Assembly: GCF_038502225.1 (NCBI RefSeq)
Contig: NW_027195240.1
Coordinates: forward strand, 172,501-236,500
Direction: 5' to 3'
DNA from: Cherax quadricarinatus
Lineage: Eukaryota; Arthropoda; Malacostraca; Decapoda; Parastacidae
DNA length: 64,000 nucleotides
The notes beneath the pieces were generated by a model. That model did no database searches, had not been told where the DNA came from, and worked only from the letters and a program-made list of their open reading frames with translations. Shown in pieces: positions 22,851-34,163 of the stretch (the first letter of the stretch is position 1; every line of letters begins with the position of its first letter). Made by a program: the position numbers and the translations under genes.

Positions 22851-25800
22851 CACCACCAGTACTACCAGTACCACCAGTACCACCAGTACTACCAGTACTA
22901 CCAGTACCACCAGTACCACCAGTACCACCAGTACCACCAGTACCACCAGTACCACCAGTACTACCAGTACCACCAGTACCACCAGTACTACCAGTACTAC
23001 CAGTACCACCAGTACCACCAGTACCACCAGTACCACCAGTACCACCAGTACCACCAGTACTACCAGTACCACCAGTACCACCAGTACCACCAGTACCACC
23101 AGTACTACCAGTACCACCAGTACTACCAGTACCACCAGTACCACCAGTACCACCAGTACTACCAGTACCACCAGTACCACCAGTACTACCAGTACTACCA
23201 GTACTACCAGTACTACCAGTACCACCAGTACCACCAGTACCACCAGTACCACCAGTACCACCAGTACTACCAGTACCACCAGTACCACCAGTACCACCAG
23301 TACCACCAGTACCACCAGTACTACCAGTACCACCAGTACCACCAGTACTACCAGTACTACCAGTACCACCAGTACCACCAGTACCACCAGTACCACCAGT
23401 ACCACCAGTACTACCAGTACCACCAGTACTACCAGTACCACCAGTACTACCAGTACCACCAGTACCACCAGTACCACCAGTACTACCAGTACCACCAGTA
23501 CCACCAGTACTACCAGTACTACCAGTACTACCAGTACCACCAGTACTACCAGTACCACCAGTACCACCAGTACCACCAGTACCACCAGTACCACCAGTAC
23601 CACCAGTACCACCAGTACCACCAGTACCACCAGTACTACCAGTACCACCAGTACCACCAGTACCACCAGTACCACCAGTACCACCAGTACCACCAGTACT
23701 ACCAGTACCACCAGTACTACCAGTACCACCAGTACTACCAGTACTACCAGTACTACCAGTACCACCAGTACTACCAGTACTACCAGTACTACCAGTACTA
23801 CCAGTACCACCAGTACTACCAGTACTACCAGTACCACCAGTACCACCAGTACCACCAGTACCACCAGTACCACCAGTACTACCAGTACCACCAGTACTAC
23901 CAGTACTACCAGTACCACCAGTACCACCAGTACCACCAGTACCACCAGTACTACCAGTACCACCAGTACTACCAGTACTACCAGTACTACCAGTACTACC
24001 AGTACTACCAGTACTACCAGTACTACCAGTACTACCAGTACTACCAGTACCACCAGTACTACCAGTACTACCAGTACTACCAGTACTACCAGTACCACCA
24101 GTACTACCAGTACTACCAGTACTACCAGTACTACCAGTACCACCAGTACTACCAGTACTACCAGTACCACCAGTACTACCAGTACTACCAGTACTACCAG
24201 TACCACCAGTACCACCAGTACTACCAGTACTACCAGTACCACCAGTACTACCAGTACTACCAGTACTACCAGTACCACCAGTACCACCAGTACTACCAGT
24301 ACTACCAGTACCACCAGTACTACCAGTACTACCAGTACTACCAGTACCACCAGTACCACCAGTACTACCAGTACTACCAGTACCACCAGTACTACCAGTA
24401 CTACCAGTACTACCAGTACCACCAGTACCACCAGTACTACCAGTACTACCAGTACTACCAGTACTACCAGTACCACCAGTACTACCAGTACTACCAGTAC
24501 CACCAGTACTACCAGTACTACCAGTACTACCAGTACCACCAGTACCACCAGTACTACCAGTACTACCAGTACCACCAGTACTACCAGTACTACCAGTACT
24601 ACCAGTACCACCAGTACCACCAGTACTACCAGTACTACCAGTACCACCAGTACTACCAGTACTACCAGTACCACCAGTACTACCAGTACTACCAGTACTA
24701 CCAGTACTACCAGTACCACCAGTACTACCAGTACTACCAGTACCACCAGTACTACCAGTACTACCAGTACTACCACCACCACCAGTACTACCAGTACTAC
24801 CAGTACTACCAGTACTACCACCACCACCAGTACTACCAGTACTACCAGTACCACCAGTACTACCAGTACTACCACCACCACCAGTACTACCAGTACTACC
24901 ACCACCAGTACTACCAGTACTACCAGTACTACCAGTACCACCAGTACTACCAGTACTACCAGTACTACCAGTACTACCACCACCACCAGTACTACCAGTA
25001 CTACCACCACCACCAGTACTACCAGTACTACCACCACCACCAGTACTACCAGTACTACCAGTACTACCAGTACCACCAGTACTACCAGTACTACCAGTAC
25101 TACCAGTACTACCACCACCACCAGTACTACCAGTACTACCAGTACCACCAGTACTACCACCACCACCAGTACTACCAGTACTACCACCACCACCAGTACT
25201 ACCAGTACTACCACCACCACCAGTACCACCAGTACTACCAGTACTACCAGTACCACCAGTACTACCAGTACTACCAGTACTACCAGTACTACCACCACCA
25301 CCAGTACTACCAGTACTACCAGTACTACCAGTACTACCACCACCACCAGTACTACCAGTACCACCAGTACTACCAGTACTACCAGTACTACCAGTACTAC
25401 CACCACCACCAGTACTACCAGTACTACCAGTACCACCAGTACTACCAGTACTACCACCACCACCAGTACTACCAGTACTACCACCACCACCAGTACTACC
25501 AGTACCACCAGTACTACCAGTACTACCACCACCACCAGTACTACCAGTACTACCAGTACCACCAGTACTACCAGTACTACCACCATCACCAGTACTACCA
25601 GTACTACCACCACCACCAGTACTACCAGTACTACCAGTACTACCAGTACTACCACCACCACCAGTACTACCAGTACTACCAGTACCACCAGTACTACCAG
25701 TACTACCACCACCACCAGTACTACCAGTACTACCACCACCACCAGTACTACCAGTACTACCAGTACTACCAGTACTACCACCACCACCAGTACTACCAGT

Positions 25801-26621
25801 ACTACCACCACCACCAGTACTACCAGTACTACCAGTACTACCAGTACTACCAGTACCACCAGTACTACCAGTACCACCAGTACTACCAGTACTACCACCA
25901 CCACCAGTACTACCAGTACTACCAGTACTACCAGTACTACCACCACCACCAGTACTACCAGTACCACCAGTACTACCAGTACTACCACCACCACCAGTAC
26001 TACCAGTACTACCAGTACCACCAGTACTACCAGTACTACCACCACCACCAGTACTACCAGTACTACCACCACCACCAGTACTACCAGTACTACCAGTACT
26101 ACCAGTACTACCAGTACTACCAGTACCACCAGTACTACCAGTACCACCAGTACTACCAGTACTACCAGTACCACCAGTACTACCAGTACCACCAGTACCA
26201 CCAGTACTACCAGTACCACCAGTACTACCAGTACTACCAGTACTACCACCACCACCAGTACTACCAGTACTACCACCACCACCAGTACTACCAGTACTAC
26301 CAGTACTACCAGTACTACCACCACCACCAGTACTACCAGTACTACCACCACCACCAGTACTACCAGTACTACCAGTACTACCAGTACCACCAGTACTACC
26401 AGTACTACCAGTACTACCAGTACCACCAGTACTACCAGTACCACCAGTACTACCAGTACTACCAGTACCACCAGTACTACCAGTACTACCAGTACCACCA
26501 GTACTACCAGTACCACCAGTACCACCAGTACTACCAGTACCACCAGTACTACCAGTACTACCAGTACCACCAGTACTACCAGTACTACCAGTACCACCAG
26601 TACTACCAGTACCACCAGTAC
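22851..26621. repeat. 9-bp AGTAC[CT]ACC array, about 420 copies
   Basis: A run of AGTACCACC and AGTACTACC units. From about 24770 the units are regularly interrupted by ACCACCACC insertions, giving mixed higher-order patterns. All plus frames and one minus frame are stop-free (Pro-Val-Leu, Ser-Thr-Thr, Gln-Tyr, Val-Leu polymers). It contains no start, domain or composition typical of a gene. Confidence 0.95.
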
Positions 26622-27270
26622 CACCACCACTACTATGTCTTCACTACCACCTCCACCACCAGTACTACCAGTACTACCAGTACTACCAGTACCACCAGTA
26701 CCACCACCACTACTATGTCTTCACTACCACCTCCACCACCAGTACTACCAGTACTACCAGTACTACCAGTACCACCAGTACCACCACCACTACTATGTCT
26801 TCACTACCACCTCCACCACCAGTACCACCAGTACTACCAGTACCACCAGTACCACCACCACTACTATGTCTTCACTACCACCTCCACCACCAGTACTACC
26901 AGTACCACCAGTACTACCAGTACCACCACCACTACTATGTCTTCACTACCACCTCCACCACCAGTACTACCAGTACCACCAGTACTACCAGTACCACCAC
27001 CACTACTATGTCTTCACTACCACCTCCACCACCAGTACTACCAGTACCACCAGTACTACCAGTACCACCACCACTACTATGTCTTCACTACCACCTCCAC
27101 CACCAGTACTACCAGTACCACCAGTACTACCAGTACCACCACCACTACTATGTCTTCACTACCACCACCACCACCAGTACTACCAGTACCACCAGTACTA
27201 CCAGTACCACCAGTACTACCAGTACCACCACCACTACTATGTCTTCACTACCACCACCACCACCAGTACT
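26622..27270. repeat. 71-bp higher-order repeat block
   Basis: ATGTCTTCACTACCACC recurs at about 26635, 26715, 26795, 26866, 26937, 27008, 27079, 27150 and 27239. The steps are 80, 80, 71, 71, 71, 71, 71 and 89 bp, so the base period is 71 bp with 9-bp additions. 71 is not a multiple of three, so each unit changes reading frame, which explains the switching of peptide composition along this stretch. Confidence 0.9.
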
Positions 27271-28504
27271 ACATCCACTACTATGTCATCGCCTGCACCA
27301 CCATTACTACCACCACTACTGTCTTCACCACCACAACCAGTACTACCATTACTATCACCACTACTGTCTTCACTACCACCACCAGTACTACCACCACTAC
27401 TGTCTTCACTACCACCACCAGTACTACCACCACTACTGTCTTCACTACCACCACCAGTACTACCAGTACTACCACCACTACTGTCTTCACCACCACAACC
27501 AGTACTACCACCACTACTGTCTTCACTACCACCACCAGTACTACCAGTACTACCACCACTTCTATGTCTTCACCACCACCACCAGTACTACCAGTTTTAC
27601 CACCACTTCCACCACTACCAGTACTACCACTACAACCACCACTGCTACTACCACTACTACCAGTACTACCTCCACCACTACTACCACCACCAATATTACC
27701 ACCAGTACCACTTCTACCACCTCTACCACCACCAGTACTGCCACTACTACTACCACCACCATCAGTACTACCACCAATACCACTACTACCACCAACGTCA
27801 GTACTACCACCACCAACAGTACTACCACCACCACCATTATCAGTACTACCACCAGTACCACCACCACCAGTGCTACCATCACTACTACCACCATCAGTAG
27901 TACCACAATTACCACCACCGTCAGTACTACCACCAGTACCACCACCAACAGTACTACCACCACCACCATTATCAGTACTATCACCAGTACCACCACCACC
28001 AGTGCTACCATCACTACTACCACCATCAGTAGTACCACAATTACCACCACCGTCAGTACTACCACCAGTACCACCACCAACAGTACTACCACCACCACCA
28101 TTATCAGTACTATCACCAGTACCACCACCACCAGTGCTACCACCACTACCACCATCAATAGTACTACCACCACTACCACAATCAACAGTACTACCACCAC
28201 TACCACTACTACCACCGCTTCCACCACCACCAGTACTACCACTACTACCGCCACCACTAATACCTCTACCACCAATACTACCACCACCATTACTATCACC
28301 ACCAGTACTACCACCATTACCATCACAACCACTACTACCACCATTTCAACTTCTACCATCACTACCACCACCATTACTACCACCACCGTCAATACTACCA
28401 CTACTACCACCACTACCACCACCAACAGTACTACCACCACCAACAGTACTACCACCACTACCACCACCAACAGTACTACCACCACTAACACCACCATCAC
28501 CACC
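27271..28504. repeat. Diverged ACC/ACT array up to the LTR element
   Basis: A less regular continuation of the array, with CACTACTGTCTTCACTACCA units at 27300-27560 and a longer period near 27830-28140 (CAGTACTATCACCAGTACCA-type blocks repeated). The last five bases, CCACC at 28500-28504, are the left target duplication of the LTR retrotransposon. Confidence 0.9.
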
Positions 28505-28928
28505 TATTACAACCTAGGATTTCAAATGGCCTGTTATCCCAGGTGTAATGGGAGCAAATAAACACAGTAGAAAAAGTTTAGACTTATATTATCCTTCACC
28601 AATTATAACAGCAATATGTACACTATGTACAGTGATAAATATAGTGCACTCCACGGTAAGCAAGGCAGAAATAGAAGCCACAAGATAGCAGACCGTGCTT
28701 CAACCAGCTCTAGAGTGGGAATGACAAGGGCAGACAGGAGAGCGGTATCCACATAACCTCTGCGATTGTCAATCCCACCTTCTTATTGGCTAGAACCTGG
28801 TCACTAGTTGAACGATGGGGCCCCATCATCAACTCTTAGCAACCTGGTTCGCTGGTTGGGGGAGATAGCCTGTAAATGAGGGTGTGTCCATGCGCCGAAT
28901 AAAGGTTACGTACTCTTTGCATGCCACA
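28505..28928 (-). repeat. 3' LTR of the Gmr1-like element
   Basis: 424 bp. On the element strand it starts TGTGGCATGCAAAGAG and ends CCTAGGTTGTAATA, so it does not end in the usual CA. It appears identical to 34164-34587. An AT-rich ATAATATAAG stretch could serve as a core promoter. I did not find AATAAA on the element strand within the LTR. Confidence 0.93.
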
Positions 28929-28940
28929 CCCCCACCCCCG
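28929..28940 (-). promoter_or_regulatory. Polypurine tract
   Basis: On the element strand CGGGGGTGGGGG lies immediately upstream of the TGTGGCATGC start of the 3' LTR, the expected site for plus-strand DNA priming. One T interrupts it. The degenerate relative at 35042-38486 has a comparable G-rich stretch just before its 3' LTR. Confidence 0.8.
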
Positions 28941-29244
28941 AGAAGGCTCAGGATTAGGCTGCCACCTCCCAGTGGTAACCGTGCCGCCATGGCACAAAAT
29001 AATGGGACCGCCTATCCTCTCCACCATCCAACTCTTAGATAGAGCTCAGCTTTCCTAGTGCCTGAAAGCCAAACCCTAAACTCAGAGTGAGACAGCAGTC
29101 AGATAAGCCAACATAGGTCCAAGATACAAGCGGACGGTAGCCCGTATCCCCTCACTAAAAAAAAACCCCCACATCAGGGGATAAAAAAAAGAGCTTGAAA
29201 GGGGGGTTACCACAAATACATCCTAACCTAAATAAAATATTAAA

Positions 29245-32200
29245 CTAGACTCTTGACAAAGAGTCTGCCAACACATTTTCTTTGCCGGCAATGTAACGAA
29301 TTTTGAAGTTATAGGGCTGCAGCCTGAGCGTCCAACGCATAAGCCTTGTGTTGTGATTCTTCATGGCTTGGAGATAGACTAACGGGTTGTGATCACTGTA
29401 GACTGTGACCACCTGCGATGTCTGGCCCACATAAACATCGAAATGCTCCAAAGCCATTACCAGCGCGAGGGCTTCTTTTTCAATGGTAGAGTAAGCTCTC
29501 TGATGTGGCTGGAACTTAGCTGAAAAGTATGCTACAGGCTGCAACTCCTTGTTCCCGATTTGTAATAGTACCGCCCCAACCCCAGACTCACAAGCATCAA
29601 CCTGTAATGAAAAAGGTTTGGAGAAGTCTGGAGACAGGAGAATGGGTGCAGAGCACAATAATCTTTTTGCTTTATTAAAAGCAGTGTTACAATCTGACGT
29701 CCAATTAAAGGGAACTTTATGACTGGTAAGAGAGGTAAGAGGGGCTACAATATCTGAGAAATTCTTACAGAATCTTCTGTAAAATCCTATCATGCCTAGG
29801 AAACGTTGAAGAGATTTCCTATCATGAGGAACTGGATAATCTTTAATCGAAAGAACTTTAGCAAGTTTAGGTGCAACATTACCACTACCTACTTCATGGC
29901 CTAGAAAAGTGATAGTGGCCTGGCCAAAGGAAGATTTAGATAAATTAACTGTTAATTGGGAATTCTTAAAGGTCTCAAACAGAGCTTTAAGTCTAAGTAG
30001 GTGTTGATCCCAAGTATCAGACACCACAACAATATCATCTAGGTATGCTGCCGTGCCTTCAAGTCCTTTAATAGCCTGATGGATGAGTTTCTGGAATGAA
30101 GAGGGGGAATTTTTCATTCCGAAGGGGGTAACTGTATACTGATAATGACCTCCTGGAATTACGAAGGCAGAGATTTCCTTCGCCTTATCTGTCAAAGGTA
30201 CCTGATAGTAACCTTTAAGGAGATCTAATTTGGACACAAAAGTAGCCTTACCCACAAAGTCAATTACGTCATCCAGACGAGGAAGAGGGTAAGCATCTGT
30301 AATTGTGACCTCGTTCACTTTACGGTAGTCTGTGCACATACGAAACCCTCCATCAGCCTTCTTTACTAGGATGCACGGTGAAGCCCATGGACTAGATGAC
30401 TCCTCCACTAAACCATGTTCTAACAAGAAGTCTACTTCCTGCTGAAGTAACCTTTGCTTTTCAGGATTAGCTCTGTAGGGGGAGAGTTTAATTGGTTTAG
30501 ATTTTCCCACATCTACATCATGGTAACCTAACGTACATTTTTTCGGCACATCCGAAAAAATATTAGGATATGACTGTAGAAGCTCAGTTAAATTGGTTGC
30601 TTGTATTTCAGATAATCCATCCATTAACGGGCTAGGATCCTTGAGGAGGACAGAATTTGAAAGTTTAGTATTAATTTCAGAGATAGAGTGCAAAGAGTCA
30701 GAGTCGTCCTCAGAGGTAGAGGACAGAGTCATTACTGGGACTTTATCTGGTGTATGAAAGGCCTTGATTTGATTTATGTGGTAAGTTTTTGTTTTTGAGG
30801 TCTTATCGATGGGAGCTACCACATAATTTAAATCAGATAATCTACTTACTATCTGCATAGGTCCCGTAAATCTAGCTTTCAAGGTGTGGCCAGGTATAGG
30901 TTCCTGCACCAACACCTTGTCTCCTGGATGGAAGGAGCGGAATTGTGCACTTTTGTCATACCTCTGTTTCATCTTACTTTGAGCTATCTTTAGGTTAGCC
31001 GTGGCTAACTCACGTGCCACCTGCAACCTTGAAGACGGGTTGTAGAGTGCTGAGCTTACGTCTTCTCCCATCCATCCTTCTTTGAGCACCCGAAGAGGAC
31101 CTCGTACATTGTGCCCAAAGATCAGCTCAAACGGACTATACCCTGTAGACTCTTGCACCGTCTCTCGTACTGAGAATAGCAACAACGGTAGAGATTCATC
31201 CCAATCTGTTGGAAAGTGCATGCAAAAACTTCTCATCATTGTTTTTAATGTTTGGTGGAATCTTTCCAAGGCGCCTTGGGACTGAGGGTGATAGGCAGTG
31301 GATAAGTTGTGAATTATCCCTAACCTAGTTAATACTTCCCTAAATGCTTTGGCAGTGAAGTTAGTACCTTGATCACTTTGTATAGTTTTAGGAATGCCAA
31401 AACAAGAAATGAATTTTGTTAAAGCTTTGAGAATAGCTTTAGTATTGATACTACGCATTGGGATCGCTTCAGGATATCTGGTTACTTTATCCATAATTGT
31501 AAATAAATACTGATTTCCAGACTTTGACTTAGGTAGTGGACCTACACAATCTATAATTAAATCTGCAAAAGGTTCTCCATCAGCAGGTATGGGTTGGAGA
31601 GGTGCAGGTTTAATAGAATGTCCAGGTTTTCCAACTTGCTGACATTCTCGGCAACACCTAATATGATTCTTCACATCTTTCTTTAATGTTGGCCAATAAA
31701 ATTCTTTTGTGATTCTATACAAGGTTTTTGTAATTCCTAAGTGACCTCCTGATGACGTATTATGAGCTATATTTAATATCTGAGGTCTATACTTGGTTGG
31801 AACCACTAACCTGTCGTATAATTGCCGGCCCTCTGTCTCCTTACCAGTCTCAGTGCATACCAAATAATCATTTTTAACTTCATACTTGACTGGATGACCC
31901 AAAGAGGATTTACCCATGGCTGCCTCAAAAGTGAATTTTAACGAAGGGTCCTTACGTTGTTCCTCCCGGAAGGACAGTCCCTCGGGCATGGAAACAGAGA
32001 CATCTGGCAATCCTGCAACCTGGGAATAGGAAGGCTTGATCGGGGTCTGTTCACTTGATTTACGAGACTCCGGCCGGTGTGTCTCATAAAACAACGTGGC
32101 TATTCCGAGATCGGAGTCTTCCAAGGATAGGTCAACATTCTCCCCAGACAACCCTTGGGATGTTGCCCGAGTTATGGCCAACACTGGAGAAGCATTAATC

Positions 32201-33843
32201 ATTATAGGTTCAGGACACGAAGTAACAGTAGTAATGTTATTACCCAGTAATAACATGGCATTTTTCATGGGAAATCCTTTTGAGATACCTACAGTCAAGT
32301 ACCCAGTGTAATATTTGCACTGTACATAAATTTTATGCAAAGGAACTGAATATATAGCTCCTCCGTAAGCTTCCAATAAAACTGAGGAATTCAAGGAAGT
32401 ATTCTCTGAAAGGGGTAATATTCCTTCTCTGACAAGTGAGCAATATGCTCCAGTATCTCTAAAGGTATTTACTTTAGTTGGTTCTGAGTTTTCCTGAAGG
32501 GAAATAAGACTTTCGCAATAATAAGGGGCCATACCTTTTTCTACTTCTCTAGGGGACATGTTACTAGGGATATTAGAGATTTTCCCGATGGGTTGAGGTT
32601 TTTGGGGGCAGTTGGAACTGATATGACCTACTTTATTACACCTGAAGCAGACGACAGGCTTGCCCTTTACTCCCTGATGACGTTGCAAGTGGTGTCGTTC
32701 TGGCTGGTGCCTCTCTGGATATTGTTGTCGAGATGCTCCATAAGTAGTTTGCCTCTCCGCAGGGGGACCATATGTTGAGAAGCGTGGCTCACCAGGTGAC
32801 TTGGTTGGATGTCGTAGACGCTCTCCCTCCGGCTGGCACTTCATTCTCCAATGTTGTCGATCTCTGCTCACGCCAGACTGTTGAAAAGAGAGACGGGACC
32901 GCTCGGACAAGGAGCGGTTCGTTTCGAAGGTATCAGCCAACCTGGCCGCCTCCAATGCAGTGGTTAAGTCACGATCCTGCAGAAAGACACGAACCTCTGG
33001 TCCCACAGACTCCAGCAGGTTATCAATCAGAATAAGCTGCACCAGCTCCTCAAAGTTAGAGACACCACTCGCTTTATACCAGCTGGTAAAAGCTTTGGTT
33101 TGCTGTCTCACAAAGTCCACCAGGGATTGACCAAGCTGCCGCCTGTTCAATTTGAAGGTCTTACGATATTTAGCTGGGATACATGTATATGCTCCCAACA
33201 CTGTGGTCTTCACTACTTGATAATCAGAGAATTCAGCGTCAGTTAATACCGACGTAAATTCCTGTGCCTTACCCAATAATGCTGTATGAACCAACGCTGC
33301 CCAGTGCTGTTCCGGCCACCTCAAGGCTCGAGCCTGATTTTCGAAGCTTTCGAAAAATTGCTCTGGTTCGGCCTCATTGAAGCGGGGAACAAGCTGTACT
33401 GCTTTTTGTAAACTGAAATCGTTTACAGAATGCGAAAACTGCCTCCTTTCTCTTTCCCTATCAAATTCTTCCCTTGCGAATGCTCTCTGTTCCCTAGTTT
33501 GCTCAAGATTGATTTTTGCCAGCTGAAGTGCCAACGACGCTGATTCACCCTGAGACAACCCATGTGCACTATACTGACCATTTTGCTCCGTAGGTGTATC
33601 ATCTTCCTCCTGCGAGAACATAGTAGTTTTTGCCCTAGCTCCCGTAGAGGGAGGAGTCTGATGTGCCATCTCTTCTTCAATAAGTATGTCAGCAATAAGT
33701 GAACGCAGTTGCGCAGCTGTAAGAGTGCGTTTATAGGGAATGCCAATGGAACGAGCAATTTGCCAACAACGCTGTAGGGACAATTTAGGTAGGTTATGCA
33801 AAGTATATGCCGACACCAGGCGTCTGACTCGTCTAGGTGGCAT
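29245..33843 (-). CDS. Gag-Pol polyprotein, Gmr1-like (gag-PR-IN-RT-RH)
   Basis: 1532 residues from ATG at 33843. Residues 1-60 look like a SAP-type helix pair, and 104-136 like a charged coiled coil. 140-310 is a capsid with a SCAN-like C-terminal half (FEELVQLILIDNLL near 264-277). A CCHC knuckle lies at C399, C402, H407 and C412. Protease: DTGA at 463-466 and an LLGNN motif at 532-536. Integrase: H694/H701/C731/C734 zinc site and D765, D824, E860 (35 residues between the last two), then a GPM-type GPY/F module near 995. Reverse transcriptase (about 1120-1300) has SKLDL with D1207 and YLDD at 1267-1270. RNase H has D1416, E1457 and D1484. Gag and Pol are in one frame with no shift. Integrase before RT is seen directly; assignment to the Gmr1 group rests on that order and the SCAN-like gag. 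Confidence 0.95.
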   Translation of the reverse strand: MPPRRVRRLVSAYTLHNLPKLSLQRCWQIARSIGIPYKRTLTAAQLRSLIADILIEEEMAHQTPPSTGARAKTTMFSQEEDDTPTEQNGQYSAHGLSQGESASLALQLAKINLEQTREQRAFAREEFDRERERRQFSHSVNDFSLQKAVQLVPRFNEAEPEQFFESFENQARALRWPEQHWAALVHTALLGKAQEFTSVLTDAEFSDYQVVKTTVLGAYTCIPAKYRKTFKLNRRQLGQSLVDFVRQQTKAFTSWYKASGVSNFEELVQLILIDNLLESVGPEVRVFLQDRDLTTALEAARLADTFETNRSLSERSRLSFQQSGVSRDRQHWRMKCQPEGERLRHPTKSPGEPRFSTYGPPAERQTTYGASRQQYPERHQPERHHLQRHQGVKGKPVVCFRCNKVGHISSNCPQKPQPIGKISNIPSNMSPREVEKGMAPYYCESLISLQENSEPTKVNTFRDTGAYCSLVREGILPLSENTSLNSSVLLEAYGGAIYSVPLHKIYVQCKYYTGYLTVGISKGFPMKNAMLLLGNNITTVTSCPEPIMINASPVLAITRATSQGLSGENVDLSLEDSDLGIATLFYETHRPESRKSSEQTPIKPSYSQVAGLPDVSVSMPEGLSFREEQRKDPSLKFTFEAAMGKSSLGHPVKYEVKNDYLVCTETGKETEGRQLYDRLVVPTKYRPQILNIAHNTSSGGHLGITKTLYRITKEFYWPTLKKDVKNHIRCCRECQQVGKPGHSIKPAPLQPIPADGEPFADLIIDCVGPLPKSKSGNQYLFTIMDKVTRYPEAIPMRSINTKAILKALTKFISCFGIPKTIQSDQGTNFTAKAFREVLTRLGIIHNLSTAYHPQSQGALERFHQTLKTMMRSFCMHFPTDWDESLPLLLFSVRETVQESTGYSPFELIFGHNVRGPLRVLKEGWMGEDVSSALYNPSSRLQVARELATANLKIAQSKMKQRYDKSAQFRSFHPGDKVLVQEPIPGHTLKARFTGPMQIVSRLSDLNYVVAPIDKTSKTKTYHINQIKAFHTPDKVPVMTLSSTSEDDSDSLHSISEINTKLSNSVLLKDPSPLMDGLSEIQATNLTELLQSYPNIFSDVPKKCTLGYHDVDVGKSKPIKLSPYRANPEKQRLLQQEVDFLLEHGLVEESSSPWASPCILVKKADGGFRMCTDYRKVNEVTITDAYPLPRLDDVIDFVGKATFVSKLDLLKGYYQVPLTDKAKEISAFVIPGGHYQYTVTPFGMKNSPSSFQKLIHQAIKGLEGTAAYLDDIVVVSDTWDQHLLRLKALFETFKNSQLTVNLSKSSFGQATITFLGHEVGSGNVAPKLAKVLSIKDYPVPHDRKSLQRFLGMIGFYRRFCKNFSDIVAPLTSLTSHKVPFNWTSDCNTAFNKAKRLLCSAPILLSPDFSKPFSLQVDACESGVGAVLLQIGNKELQPVAYFSAKFQPHQRAYSTIEKEALALVMALEHFDVYVGQTSQVVTVYSDHNPLVYLQAMKNHNTRLMRWTLRLQPYNFKIRYIAGKENVLADSLSRV

Positions 33844-34145
33844 AAGTTATTCGCTATGCACAGTACGAATACCCCAACGTAACACGTTAATTTGCAGAAC
33901 ACGCTTAGCTATGCACAGTACGATTGCAGAATACGCATACAAGCAAAGCCGACTGCACACAAGACTGACCGTAGCGAAGCGAGCACACTGAACAAGCTAG
34001 TAGCGAGCTGCTGAACGATCACACAATAGCAAGGCTGATCATAAGCAACTGACACGCAAAATTTGTAAAGCGAAGCGAAACAGCAAGCTACACAATGTTC
34101 CTGCTACAAGCTTCACCCTAAGCTCAACCGTTTCTCTAAGTCCAG
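33844..34145 (-). other. 5' leader of the Gmr1-like element
   Basis: About 300 bp between the primer binding site and the Gag-Pol ATG. Short overlapping open stretches exist but none resembles a known protein. The leader should contain packaging and translation signals, which I cannot identify. Confidence 0.6.
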
Positions 34146-34163
34146 CTCCCGGACAGGCCCCCA
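34146..34163 (-). promoter_or_regulatory. tRNA primer binding site
   Basis: On the element strand TGGGGGCCTGTCCGGGAG follows the 5' LTR directly. It matches 15 of 18 bases of the tRNA-Pro-type site used by some retroviruses (TGGGGGCTCGTCCGGGAT, from memory), differing at positions 8, 9 and 18. It begins with the TGG expected from a CCA tRNA end. The true primer tRNA is not proven. Confidence 0.8.

Noticed and set aside
22430..28561. A 2,043-codon plus-strand frame rich in Pro-Val-Leu, like a formin FH1 or collagen-type protein
   Set aside because: Composition switches every time the 71-bp unit shifts the frame, parallel frames are equally open, and the array is interrupted by an LTR insertion. 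It is a satellite artefact.
33423..33902. Separate minus-strand ORF overlapping the start of gag
   Set aside because: It is an alternative frame over the Gag N-terminus with no recognisable protein features.
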